DNA of 64,000 nt from Kalaharituber pfeilii. Lineage: Eukaryota; Ascomycota; Pezizomycetes; Pezizales; Pezizaceae. Below are positions 11,901 through 22,471 of the stretch, piece after piece (the first letter of the stretch is position 1; every line of letters starts with the position of its first letter). The DNA is taken from assembly GCA_015179045.1 (NCBI GenBank), contig WHUZ01000002.1, positions 124,001-188,000 of the forward strand, given 5' to 3'. The translations under genes were made by a program, and so were the position numbers. A model generated the notes under the pieces. It was given only the letters and a program-made list of their open reading frames with translations, did no database searches and was not told where the DNA came from.

Positions 11901-13189
11901 TCATCGGTGCTAATGCTGAACTTCGGAACGGGGTAATTGATAGGATTTCACAACAGGCAAATGGAATGTAAGTATTATTCTGTTGAAATTAATTCTTTTC
12001 TCTAACTAACATTTGCACGCACTTGTGGAGGTTCTTGATTGCCCAGCTTCATATAGCCTCCATTGCCAACACTCCGAACCGCAAAAAGCTTGAGCTGGCT
12101 TTAGACCATCTTCCTAAAGGTTTGGACAGTACCTATAATAAAGCAATTCAGCGACTTCAAGCGCACAATGTGAATTCCTGGGATATAATTCAGAAAGCTC
12201 TCATGCTAGTCACGTTTACCTTGGACTGGTTAGAGCCTGATGCACTTTTGGATGCAATTGCTACGCATGAGGACACTGGCTTTGACAGGGATGATAAAGT
12301 GGATACAGCATACTTGCTTTCAAACTGTGGGGGTTTGCTGGTTGAGGAAGAGTTGAAAGATAACGCGCAGAGTAAGGGGTGAGTAATGTTCATTGTCTTA
12401 GATAATAGAAATAGGAACTGACATTGACCGAACTCTACTCTTATTAGAAATAAAATTATTATTCGTTTCATTCATCAAAGTGCGAAAGAGTTCTTTGAGA
12501 AGAATCTAACTCTGTTATTTCCAAGCACGGATAACTCAAGTTCACTTACCATCTTAACTGCTGAAGCACACTCCATCATTACACATGTGTGTCTAGAGTA
12601 CCTAACAACAGACCGAGGTGATGCATATCAGAATGCTGAGTTGAATGGCAAGAACTTGAGCTGTGATTTCCCTTTCTTACAGTACTCCTTTTGCCATTGG
12701 GGAATCCATGCCTCTAAAGCTTCGAAGGATCGAATCCAAAGTAAACTATTCCAGTACTTCGATTATGAGCAGGATGCAGGGTCCCCGAATGGCCGCCACC
12801 ACTACCAGGCATTTGATACGTTCTGGGAGTTTTACAGGTCTCCATCGATGTGGAATTGGGTCTCAGGTCGGCATATTCATGCAGCGTCGAGGTGTGGATC
12901 GATCTTTGTAGCATCAGTGGTATTTGATTTGAGGGTGTTAGTTGAGGGATACGTTCTGCAGAATCCAAACTTCATTCCAACTCTACCAAAACCCTTCCTT
13001 GGAATCTGTTTGACAGCGGCAGCATGGAGCGGAAATATAGACCTCTTCAGACGACTTTGGATTAGGGCCGCAGATATCAATATAAACTCCACTAATGGTG
13101 CCATTAGCCCATGTATACGAGCCATCACTCCTTTGTCGGCAGCAGCATATAATGGGCATATGCGAAGTAGTTTGAGCTGCTAGTGAATT

Positions 13190-15340
13190 CGAATGGACAA
13201 GGTCGACGTTAATATAGCTAATACTAGTGGCATGACACCGCTATATGTAGCTGCTCGGAATGGGCATAGCAAGTTGGTTGAACTGCTGCTGGCAATACCA
13301 AGGTCGATGTCAATATTGGCTAACCAAAAGGCTTTACACCACTGAATATTGCAGCTTTCCATGGGCATGACAAGGTGGTCGAGCTGCTGCTGGCGAATAC
13401 CAAGGTCGACGTCAATATGGCTAACAAAAACAGCTTTACACCACTGAATAGTGCAGCTAACAAGGGCATGGCAAGGTGGTCGAGCTGCTGCTGGCGAATA
13501 CCAAGGTCGATGTCAATATTGCTAACCAAAACGGCTTTACACCACTGAATATTGCAGCTTACCAATGGGCATGACAAGGTGGTCGAGCTGCTGCTGGCGA
13601 ATACCAAGGTCGATGTCAATATGCTAACAAAACGGCTTTACACCACTGAATATTGCAGCTAATGGGCATGACAAGGTGGTCGAGCTGCTGCTGGCGAATA
13701 CCAAGGTCGATGTCAATATTGCTAACCAAAACGGCTTTACACCACTGAATATTGCAGCTTTCCATGGGCATGACAAGGTGGTCGAGCTGCTGCTGGCGAA
13801 TACCAAGGTCGACGTCAATATGGCTGACAAAAACGGCTTTACACCACTCAATAGTGCAGCTAATAAGGGGCATGACAAGGTGGTCGAGCTGCTGCTGGCG
13901 AATACCAAGGTGGATGTCAATATGGCTAACAAAGGTGGCTGGACACCACTGAATGTCGCAGCTACCAATGGGCATGGCAAGGTGGTCGAGCTGCTGCTGG
14001 CGAATACCAAGGTCGACGTCAATATGGCTAATAAAAATGGCTTTCCACCACTGAATAGTGCAGCTAACAACGGGCATAGCAAGGTGGTCGAGCTGCTGCT
14101 GGCGCATACCAAGGTCGATGTCAATATAGCCAGCAACAATGGCTGGACACCACTCGATAGTGCAGCTACCAACGGGCATGAAAAGGTGGTCGAGCTGCTG
14201 CTGGCGAATACCAAGGTCGATGTCAATATTGCTAACCAAAACGGCTTTACACCACTGAATATTGCAGCTTTCCATGGGCATGACAAGGTGGTCGAGCTGC
14301 TGCTGGCGAATACCAAGGTCGACGTCAATATGGCTGACAAAAACGGCTTTACACCACTCAATAGTGCAGCTAATAAGGGCATGACAAGGTGCTCGAGCTG
14401 CTGCTGGCGAATACCAAGGTGGATGTCAATATGGCTAACAAAGGTGGCTGGACACCACTGAATGTCGCAGCTACCAATGGGCATGGCAAGGTGGTCGAGC
14501 TGCTGCTGGCGAATACAAAGGTCGATGTCAATATGGCTAACAAAAACGGCTTTACACCACTGAATAGTGCAGTTAACAACGGGCATGACAAGGTGGTCAA
14601 GCTGCTGCTGGCGAATACAAAGGTCGATGTCAATATGGCTAACAAAAACGGCTTTACACCATTGAATTGTGCAGCTACCAAGGGGCATAGCAAGGTGGTC
14701 GGGCTGCTGCTGGCGGATACCAAGGTCGATGTCAATATAGCCGGCAACAATGGCTGGACACCACTCAATAGTGCAGCTAATAATGGGCATGACAAGGTGG
14801 TCGAGCTGCTGCTGGCGAATACAAAGGTCGATGTCAATATGGCTAACAAAAACGGCTTTACACCATTGAATTGTGCAGCTACCAATGGGCATAGCAAGGT
14901 AGTCGGGCTGCTGCTGGCGGATACCAAGGTCGATGTCAATATAGCCGGCAACAATGGATGGACACCACTCAATAGTGCAGCTAATAATGGGCATGACAAG
15001 GTGGTCGAGCTGCTGCTGGCGAATACAAAGGTCGATGTCAATATGGCTAACAAAAACGGCTTTACACCATTGAATTGTGCAGCTACCAATGGGCATAGCA
15101 AGGTGGTCGGGCTGCTGCTGGCGGATACCAAGGTCGATGTCAATATAGCCGGCAACAATGGCTGGACACCACTCAATAGTGCAGCTGATGAAGGGCATGA
15201 AAAGGTGGTCGAGCTGCTGCTGGCGAATACTAAGGTCGATGTCAATATGGCTAACGAAGATGGCTGGACACCACTCAATAATGCAGCTAACAAAGGGCAT
15301 GACAAGGTGGTTTGAGCTGCTGCTGGCGCATACCAAGGTC
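13190..15340 (+). repeat. Homogeneous 102-bp (34-aa) ankyrin repeat array
   Basis: About twenty units of 102 bp encode VVELLLANTKVDVNMANKNG followed by FTPLNSAANNGHDK. Neighbouring units are almost identical at DNA level, and two multi-unit blocks (around 13.68-13.99 and 14.22-14.49 kb) repeat the same order of variants. This indicates recent duplication or gene conversion. The first units (13.19-13.68 kb) carry small indels. More units follow the copia element at 20612-20890. The antisense strand is also open over much of the array because the codons repeat; those antisense frames are not genes. Confidence 0.9.
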
Positions 15341-15345
15341 GGTGT

Positions 15346-15720
15346 TATACGAGCGGGAGGGTCTGCGAGGGCTGCTTTGTCACGGTGAGGGCTATAGAAG
15401 TATAGAGATACCGTTAAGTCTATTGAACGTAGAGTCGCAAGAACAGCAGGTTTATATACATGAGAAAGCATAGCATAACGTGACTTGTGAACCATGACTG
15501 AATAGGAAATTATCAGGGAAGATATCATATCAGGAAAGGTGAGAAAGGCACGGGATGCGTGGCTTGCAAAGAGAACGCCGTGGCGTAAGCCACATAAAAG
15601 CTGGCGTTGTGGCGTATTCATACATAATCCAATAGCGAGGTTAAATGCATGAGTGGAACGACACAATAACAGAGAACAATAATAATAGCAACAGGTGGCA
15701 ACGGATGTAATGTTCCGACA
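15346..15720 (-). repeat. 3' LTR of the copia element
   Basis: 375 bp, read by eye as identical to 20232-20606. The outer end abuts GGTGT (15341-15345). Confidence 0.95.
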
Positions 15721-15730
15721 CTCTCTCTCA
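15721..15730 (-). promoter_or_regulatory. Copia polypurine tract
   Basis: The minus strand reads TGAGAGAGAG immediately before the 3' LTR (TGTCGG). Its first three bases are the gag-pol stop codon, so coding sequence and plus-strand primer overlap. Confidence 0.8.
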
Positions 15731-18700
15731 GACGTTGCAGCCAAGTTGACGTGAGAACCTGATGTGCTTCACATGTTCGAGGGCTTTGGTGCACAGATCG
15801 GAAGGGTTGGTATCTGTTTGGAGATAGTCAAGGGAGAAATCACCAGCCGCAAGATGCTCACGAGTGAAATGGTAGTGAATATCTATATGCTTCGTTTTTT
15901 GGTGTTGTACTGGATTGTTGGAGATATCGATGGAGGCTGTATTGTCACACCAGAGATGTATTGGAATTTCGAGGCCGAGTTCCTGAAATCCATGGAGGTA
16001 CCAGACAGCTTGACGAGCACAGAGGGAGAGGGCAACGTACTCTGATTCCGTAGTAGAAACAGAGACGCAGTTTTGTTTCTTAGATCCCCATGAGATTAGA
16101 CAACCTCCCAATGTGAATGCATATCCAGACCATGAACGTCGAGTATCCAAGCACGGTGCATGTGCGGCATCCGAGTATCCAACGAGAGCAAGTGGCTGAT
16201 GACGAGGGTATTTCAAATTCCAATGACGTGTTCCAGAAAGGTAACGAAGGACCCTTTTAAGAGCTGTATGATGCGATTCGAGGGGACGAGAAGCAAACTG
16301 AGAGAGAAAAGAGACAGAGAATGCAAGATCCGGGCGAGTTCCAGTGACAAGATACATGAGTGAACCAATTATTTGTTGGTACAGGTTGGTGTCGACAGGC
16401 TGTTCCTCAGGTGTAGCTTTGCAGAGTTTGACCTTAGGATCCAGCGGAGTTGTAACTGACCGGCAGTTATCCATACCGAATTTTCGAAGGATTTGTTCGG
16501 CGTACTGGGACTGGGATAGGATAATGCTCTCTCTATCTTGTATAACTTCGATACCTAGTAACCACTGCAGTTTCCCCTTTACAGTCACTGTAAAGTGCTT
16601 CTTTAGATGCTCAGTTAAGAGATCCAGGTCGGCACGGGTACCACAGACAGTAAGATCATCAACGTAAACCACAAGAATAGTCCTGCGGCCGGCATTATAG
16701 AAAACGAAGACGCATGGATCGAAGTGTAACGGTGTAAAACCAAGGGCCGCAATTACTGAGGATAGTTTTTCATACCACTTCAGAGGTGCTTGTTTAAGCC
16801 CATATAATGCCTTCTTGAGACGAAGAACCTGGCCTTCTAGGCCGATGCCTGGTGGAGGCAGCATCCAGATTTCTTCGTCCAAATCGCCATTCAGAAACGC
16901 TGTCTTGATATCCAATTGCTCAAGTAACAAGTCCAGTGAGGCAGCGAGGGCAATAACGAGACGGAGGGAATCATACCGTGTAACAGGTGCGAACGTCTCG
17001 TCATAGTCAATACCGGGTTTCTGACTATACCCTTTTACTACCAACCGTGCCTTGTACCGATCAACAGATCCATCAGCTCGTAGCTTAATCTTAAAGACCC
17101 ATCTAGAATGTATGGCCTTTCGACCTGCAGGTAACTCCGTGATATCATGCACATCCCAGACTTTGGCATCCTGAATTGACTGGTATTCCTCCTGAATTGC
17201 GTCAGCCCATTGGGCGTAGTCATAGCATGACATGGCTTCTTCGTAGGACTGAGGTTCGCGAGCTAGAAGTGCTGGAAAGTAGTTAAACTCAGAGCCCTTT
17301 TTGACCTCTCTCTTAGGTTGTACACGAGAGGGACCAGGTGAGGAGCTGCGATTTCCACTATCTTCGTTTAGAAGCTGTCGTTCGGCTAACGCGGATTGTA
17401 TTGCCTCAGGGAATGATTCGCCGTAGGCTTTCCACCATTCCGGTTCGACCGGTGGAGGTGAGGGAGGAGTAGTAGTCGATTGTGCAGGAGGTGCCGTAGT
17501 AGTCTGAGGGGGTATTGAGGTGTCACGAGGTATAGATGCGGTTGCTGGTTTACTGGACGTTTGAGGAAACGTTCCAGGTATACTCTGCAACTGGTCGTCA
17601 GTGGGTTCGATTGGCTTGCGAGATTGGGATTCTGTGGAGGAGACAGGTTGTTCAGTAGGAGGAGGAGCAGAGGAGAGTTCGATGTCGACCGTATTGAGAT
17701 GTGATACGAATCGAACTTGTCGAACGGCCTCCACCGAACGTTTGGATGGGATGTAGATGCGGAATAACTCAGGTGATTCAGTATATCCGACTAAGTATCC
17801 TTCCAGTGCACGTGGGTTGAGCTTACTTCCAGGACCGCGAATTTGCTCAGGTATGTGAACGTAGCACTTGGTGTAGAATGGGCGTAAGTGTCCTATCATA
17901 GGTCGTTTCCCATGAAGGAGTTCATATGGTGTTTTTCCCTTTAAGACCGTATGAGGGAGGCGGTTCTTGAGATAGGTTGCCGTAGAATAAGCTTCCGGCC
18001 ACAAGAACCTAGGAGAATTTCCTAGAGATGGTCGGACCATGTTCGAAATGGTGAGGTTGTATCTCTCAGCAACACCATTCGATTCTGGTGAGTAGGCGGC
18101 GGTAACCTCATGAGTGATGCCATTTTCGGCACAGAAGTTGTTCCATTTGGTGTTGATATACTCACCACCTCTATCTGACCTGATGCGGCGGGGGTATCTA
18201 CCAGTGTTCGTATGCACCTTGTTACAGAGCGCAATGAGGTGATCGGTGGCGTCACTTTTGCGAGCCATAAACCGAATTTCAGCGAACCGGGAGAAGTCGT
18301 CGATGAAGGTCATATAATAGAGATTTCCGCCTAACGATTGCGTTGAAAACGGGCCGGCGACGTCCGTATGAATGAGGTCAAAGGGGGTAGTCGTCCGGGT
18401 TTCTAGGGGTAAAGGGGTCCTATACGTGGAATTATACAGAGCACATTTGTCGCAAAGGAAGTGAGAAGGTCGCCTGGGTAGCTTTTCGCCATCAGCGTAA
18501 CGGTCAAGAGCGCTTCCCCACATCTGTGGAGAAGTATGACCCAGTGCTTCATGCCAGAACTGTACACTTGTTAGATATGCATGACCGGATCTTGGGAGCA
18601 CGGGTATTCGCAGGAGACCATGCTCACGGAGAGCAATGAAACAAGATTTATTATCAGCCTTCCTAACAATTCTGATCCAATCATCCTCACCAATTATGCG

Positions 18701-20038
18701 AAACCTCTTTTGGTCAGCCAGCTGATTCCATGAGACCAAACATCCTTCATTCCAATCAGGTAAATACAGTACATAAGGAAGGAAAAGCTCTTGAACACGG
18801 CCATCAATCTTCACACTCATTCTAACACTTCCCTTGTGCGTACTCCAGAGTACGGTACCTCCTCCAACCTTGATCGGAGTGCGATCTAGAGTCGGATTAT
18901 CTAGGTAGGAAAGGTTAGAAGAGATATGATGTGATGCGCCGGTATCAAAGAACCATACCTCGTCAGTTTCTGCATTGTCAGCCAATAGGGCTGTACCAAG
19001 AGGAGTAGAGGGAGGAGGCGGAGGAGAGGCAGCAAGGTAGGCGACGCCTGAGGACATATTGGGAGGTTGGACAGAGGCGGCGGGAAGGACCGTGAGCTGA
19101 GAGGAGGGAGAAGCAACGGCGAGATGAGCGGTACCGGAGGCGGCGGGAACGACGGCGAGCTGAGCTGTACCGGATTGACTAGCCTTAAAGGCAGCCATCC
19201 TTGACTGGTAGTCCTTAAGAAATGAGCAGTTAATATGTACGTGCCCAATGTAATTGAGGTCATGTTTTTTACACCATGAACACTCATTAGGACCAGCGTC
19301 ACCTTTCCCTTTTCCTTTTCCTTTAGTCTGAGAGTTCTTCTTCTTGTCTTTTGACTTCGTCGGCTTCTTCTGTGATGCAGCCGCAACCAAGGCACTACCG
19401 GAGGTGGGGACGTTGGTTGTAGAGTCAATGAGCGAGGAGCGAATACTGTTATATGATTCGGTTTCGGCACGGGAAAGAAGAATCTCCTTGAACTGCGATT
19501 GCGACGGAGGGAGCGAATTGATGAGCATAACAGACTTCCAGGAGTCGTCGGACCAGGACTTTTTAAGACCTTGGAGGTATTCCTTGTCGCTGGTAGTGAC
19601 AGAGTTCACGCGCTGTGCGAACCGACTCCAGAGTGCTTCGAATTGCTGTACATGGTCAATAGTGGGTGTAGCCTCATCCTTATGGCAATTGAGTACTGCA
19701 AGGAGGGCATTGACGTTTGACATGACGTTTTTTCGATCGAACTTGTCTTCTATGGCTTTCCATGCCGTCTTGGCGAGCTCATTATCGGAAATAAGGTAGT
19801 GATATTCGTCATCGATCATTTCCGTAAGGAGGGCCTTAGCGTAGTTGTTTTTGCGCTTCCAGTTGTTATGTTTGTCTGTGTCCGGTTTTTGCTCAGTACC
19901 TAAGACAATTTCCCAAACTTCGACGGTTTCCAGGTGCACTTTGGCCCTTGAGGCCCAGGAGGTGTAGCTTCCTTTGCCATCAAGCCTGGTGAACCGGTTA
20001 ATCCGGTAGTTAGGGATGGACCATGCAACATCAGTCAT
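15728..20038 (-). CDS. Copia Gag-Pol polyprotein, intact
   Basis: The polyprotein of about 1,436 aa supplies capsid, protease, integrase, reverse transcriptase and RNase H for the element. I start at the ATG at 20038 (MTDVAWSIPNYRINRF, context CAAAATGAC); the frame is open 31 codons further without an ATG. Gag runs to a short Cys/His motif (CSWCKKHDLNYIGHVHINC, about 250). Protease has WFFDTGASHH (about 361). The integrase has a zinc-binding H-H-C-C region and D, D, E at HTDVAGPF (about 556), SDRGGEY (about 619) and NGVAERYN (about 656). The reverse transcriptase has YVDDL (about 1124). RNase H has SDAAHA, TTESEYVAL and WCDNTASID (about 1292-1370). The integrase-before-RT order defines Ty1/copia. 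There is no internal stop or gag/pol frameshift. The stop TGA overlaps the polypurine tract. Confidence 0.97.
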   Translation of the reverse strand: MTDVAWSIPNYRINRFTRLDGKGSYTSWASRAKVHLETVEVWEIVLGTEQKPDTDKHNNWKRKNNYAKALLTEMIDDEYHYLISDNELAKTAWKAIEDKFDRKNVMSNVNALLAVLNCHKDEATPTIDHVQQFEALWSRFAQRVNSVTTSDKEYLQGLKKSWSDDSWKSVMLINSLPPSQSQFKEILLSRAETESYNSIRSSLIDSTTNVPTSGSALVAAASQKKPTKSKDKKKNSQTKGKGKGKGDAGPNECSWCKKHDLNYIGHVHINCSFLKDYQSRMAAFKASQSGTAQLAVVPAASGTAHLAVASPSSQLTVLPAASVQPPNMSSGVAYLAASPPPPPSTPLGTALLADNAETDEVWFFDTGASHHISSNLSYLDNPTLDRTPIKVGGGTVLWSTHKGSVRMSVKIDGRVQELFLPYVLYLPDWNEGCLVSWNQLADQKRFRIIGEDDWIRIVRKADNKSCFIALREHGLLRIPVLPRSGHAYLTSVQFWHEALGHTSPQMWGSALDRYADGEKLPRRPSHFLCDKCALYNSTYRTPLPLETRTTTPFDLIHTDVAGPFSTQSLGGNLYYMTFIDDFSRFAEIRFMARKSDATDHLIALCNKVHTNTGRYPRRIRSDRGGEYINTKWNNFCAENGITHEVTAAYSPESNGVAERYNLTISNMVRPSLGNSPRFLWPEAYSTATYLKNRLPHTVLKGKTPYELLHGKRPMIGHLRPFYTKCYVHIPEQIRGPGSKLNPRALEGYLVGYTESPELFRIYIPSKRSVEAVRQVRFVSHLNTVDIELSSAPPPTEQPVSSTESQSRKPIEPTDDQLQSIPGTFPQTSSKPATASIPRDTSIPPQTTTAPPAQSTTTPPSPPPVEPEWWKAYGESFPEAIQSALAERQLLNEDSGNRSSSPGPSRVQPKREVKKGSEFNYFPALLAREPQSYEEAMSCYDYAQWADAIQEEYQSIQDAKVWDVHDITELPAGRKAIHSRWVFKIKLRADGSVDRYKARLVVKGYSQKPGIDYDETFAPVTRYDSLRLVIALAASLDLLLEQLDIKTAFLNGDLDEEIWMLPPPGIGLEGQVLRLKKALYGLKQAPLKWYEKLSSVIAALGFTPLHFDPCVFVFYNAGRRTILVVYVDDLTVCGTRADLDLLTEHLKKHFTVTVKGKLQWLLGIEVIQDRESIILSQSQYAEQILRKFGMDNCRSVTTPLDPKVKLCKATPEEQPVDTNLYQQIIGSLMYLVTGTRPDLAFSVSFLSQFASRPLESHHTALKRVLRYLSGTRHWNLKYPRHQPLALVGYSDAAHAPCLDTRRSWSGYAFTLGGCLISWGSKKQNCVSVSTTESEYVALSLCARQAVWYLHGFQELGLEIPIHLWCDNTASIDISNNPVQHQKTKHIDIHYHFTREHLAAGDFSLDYLQTDTNPSDLCTKALEHVKHIRFSRQLGCNV

Positions 20039-20219
20039 TTTGACGTAATGAGGAGGGATGCGACAAGCGACAGTGGTGACAACAAGGATGCGACGGCGAC
20101 AGCGACAGTGATGCGCAGAGTTGATATCCACGGGAGGTGTGAGGAGACTTGACAGGAGCAGCGGATACGCAGTGGTGTATGAGGAAGAAAGGTATCGGCA
20201 GTGGTGGTTGCACTAACCC

Positions 20220-20231
20220 GGGCTCATAACC
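20220..20231 (-). promoter_or_regulatory. Copia primer-binding site, half-tRNA-iMet type
   Basis: Directly inside the 5' LTR the plus strand reads GGGCTCATAACC. This is the anticodon stem-loop of initiator methionine tRNA (CAU anticodon), not its 3' end. Drosophila copia and yeast Ty5 are known to prime from such an internal tRNA-iMet fragment. The match is seen in the sequence; the priming mode is inferred. Confidence 0.8.
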
Positions 20232-20606
20232 TATACGAGCGGGAGGGTCTGCGAGGGCTGCTTTGTCACGGTGAGGGCTATAGAAGTATAGAGATACCGT
20301 TAAGTCTATTGAACGTAGAGTCGCAAGAACAGCAGGTTTATATACATGAGAAAGCATAGCATAACGTGACTTGTGAACCATGACTGAATAGGAAATTATC
20401 AGGGAAGATATCATATCAGGAAAGGTGAGAAAGGCACGGGATGCGTGGCTTGCAAAGAGAACGCCGTGGCGTAAGCCACATAAAAGCTGGCGTTGTGGCG
20501 TATTCATACATAATCCAATAGCGAGGTTAAATGCATGAGTGGAACGACACAATAACAGAGAACAATAATAATAGCAACAGGTGGCAACGGATGTAATGTT
20601 CCGACA
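20232..20606 (-). repeat. 5' LTR of the copia element
   Basis: 375 bp, followed on the right by the second GGTGT (20607-20611) and, on its inner side, directly by the primer-binding site. It would hold the promoter. Confidence 0.95.
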
Positions 20607-21176
20607 GGTGTCAATATGGCTAACGTAAATGGCTGGACACCACTCAATAGTGCAGCTGATGGAGGGCATGAAAAGGTGGTCGAGCTGCTGCTGGTGAATA
20701 CTAAGGTCGATGTCAATATGGCTAATGAAGATGGCTGGACACCACTCAATAATGCAGCTAACAAAGGGCATGACAAGGTGGTCGAGCTGCTGCTGGCGAA
20801 TACCAAGGTCGACGTGAATACGGGTACCAAAACCGGCTGGACACCACTGCATTACGCAGCTCATGAAGGGCATGAGAAGGCTGTTGAGCTGCTGCTTGCA
20901 GACAGCAGGATTAATGTTAACTGTGGTGATACAGATGGTGACACCCCGCTGCATATAATAGCTTACCATGGGCTCACCCGCATAGCAAAGCAACTTCTTG
21001 CACATGACAAAATCGACTCTACCCAGGCCAATGCCGCATCTGAGACTGCCCTAAATGTTGCCACCATGCGTGGGCACCATGAAATTGCCACAATGTTACG
21101 TTCAAAGCTTGAAAACGACAACGAGACATAGCCGATGCTAGTCTCCATCCCTTGGCTCTCTATCTCTCTGCTGTTC

Positions 21177-21220
21177 TTTTTTTTTTTTTTTTTTTATTTC
21201 ATTAATCGCGTGCCGCCCTA
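21177..21220 (-). mobile_element. Micro LINE insertion, 25-nt tail A body + poly(A), 11-bp TSD
   Basis: CTCTGCTGTTC stands at 21166-21176 and 21221-21231. Between lie 19 T and 25 nt matching the very end of tail A on the minus strand (TAGGGCGGCACGCG, then ATTAATGAAAT). It falls just after the stop codon of the second NLR, in its presumed 3' UTR. Confidence 0.85.
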
Positions 21221-21231
21221 CTCTGCTGTTC

Positions 21232-22405
21232 ACGTTGACCTCAATCCTTATGTTTTGTACTTTGTTCCATTTCTGTTGGCAAGGAAGTTGTGAGAGAGCG
21301 GGCGTTCTGCCGGGTATGTGCTTCGAAGTAGGATTTGATTTTCAGCATTGGGTCTATGTTCTATGTATGCATCAATCATTTTCAGAAAACTTTTTTTTTT
21401 TCTATACGTCACTAGCATTGATAAATTTTGGTTATGTAGCAAGCGATGGAGGTAACCCACATGGACGTTTTTCACCACTTTCACCAGCTCATCTCGTTGT
21501 TCACTGTTTCTCCTGTTATTCTCTTTCGTTGCCGTTTTGTTAATCGTTCCACATTAACTTATTGCTTCCGACTGTTTTGTATTTTCCATTTTCCATAGAA
21601 AGCCACAAAGAACTGAACCCTCCTTGTCGTCCACCAACTCGTTTGCTCCACTTTTTCTCCTCTCCACTTCCTAGTATAGTACCCATTGTGTCGAGCAGCT
21701 GTGGAAACTGTTTGTCTCCTCTTACCGCTCATAAAATTTGTCGTCCGTATTCCTTATCTTTTCCACTTGCTGTAACGTGTTATCTTGTATGTAACCTACC
21801 TCTGAGGAAATCTACCCATGAGATACCGAATCTCAGAGCCGATAGTTACAATGTAGCATGATGCACTAGCTACAGTCGTTCACTTGATTGTTTTTCCTTC
21901 TGAAATGGGCGTTTAGCTTACGGAAATATTACGCACGGAGTGGCATTGTTTTGCTTCATTGTGTTTGACTCTACTATGTTTACGTTTATCCACATATTCT
22001 CAGCCAGGTCCCTACTGTTTTATGTCCTCATCCAGTGTGTGCTCCTCGTTTTGGTGTGGCAAGCAGACGTACCTCAATCTTCGCCGCTTAGTCCGCTGTC
22101 ATTTCCCTCAATGCTCCACTGTGCCCTCACTGCCCTACATGCGTGGAGATTGCTGCTTTCCTCAGCCGGTCTGGCTCCCTGCATGCTACCCAGACCACGC
22201 CTCTTGACAGGCTGTGGCCCGGTAGGTTTGACGTGGAACAAGTGCAGTCGGAGATACCTTGTGAAGGCGTCAGCACCAGGTCAGAACTCCGTGAGTTACG
22301 TGTCGGCACACAAGGTCAAGGCTCTGAGGGAACCTTGAAATACGCTGTCTGGACGGTACGTACATACATCAATGACATCTTTTTTACCTGAAATGTCTAC
22401 CCTAT
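21232..22405. other. No gene recognised
   Basis: Sequence downstream of the second NLR. Several short open frames exist, none with a domain, repeat or convincing splice structure. Confidence 0.35.
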
Positions 22406-22471
22406 TATGGCGAACAGCTGCAAGCAGGGTTACGTGAAATATTAAAAAAAAAAAAAATAAAAAAAAAAAAA
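22406..22471 (+). mobile_element. Tail B micro-retroposon
   Basis: ATGGCGAACAGCTGCAAGC, then GGGTTACGTGAAAT and two A runs. It starts 7-8 nt into the tail B core seen elsewhere. Flanks GTCTACC and GCCTACA may be a worn TSD. Confidence 0.6.

Larger units (their letters stand above)
15346..20606 (-). mobile_element. Full-length Ty1/copia retrotransposon
   Basis: The element is 5,261 bp, with 375-bp LTRs at both ends that look identical, a 5-bp TSD (GGTGT at 15341-15345 and 20607-20611), one intact gag-pol frame, a primer-binding site and a polypurine tract. Identical LTRs and an unbroken frame point to very recent insertion and possible activity. It lies inside the ankyrin array of the second NLR. 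The LTR starts TGTCGG and ends CGTATA in element orientation, so the end is TA rather than the usual CA. Confidence 0.97.
9920..21131 (+). pseudogene. NLR: HeLo-like N-terminus, NACHT NTPase, ankyrin array; frameshifted and split by copia
   Basis: Exon 1 (9920-10665) starts MDAAGLAFGIIPAAVKLVQY, like the HeLo-like N-terminal domain of fungal NACHT proteins. The join across 10.74-11.05 kb is uncertain. An exon at 11046-11216 (KWLSP and GTGTWLL motifs) is followed by a 61-nt intron, a 25-nt exon (11278-11302) and another 61-nt intron; together these give Walker A GMPGAGKTTLT. The next exon holds Walker B IFLVVDALDEC and the sensor QLIATSRP. Further introns are 11968-12030 and 12379-12447. Between QTLQNLL and Walker B the frame shifts by +1 near 11545-11555. 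The ankyrin part has several more shifts (13.15-13.68 kb, about 14380, about 15315). A copia element at 15346-20606 splits the array; the repeats resume at 20612 and end at a TAG (21129-21131). The family senses non-self and triggers cell death; this copy looks inactive unless some indels are sequencing errors. Confidence 0.85.

Noticed and set aside
13616..15744. Long minus-strand open frames across the ankyrin array, one over 700 codons
   Set aside because: They are the exact antisense of the 102-bp repeats; repetition keeps the frame open. No start context, domain or splice signal supports them.
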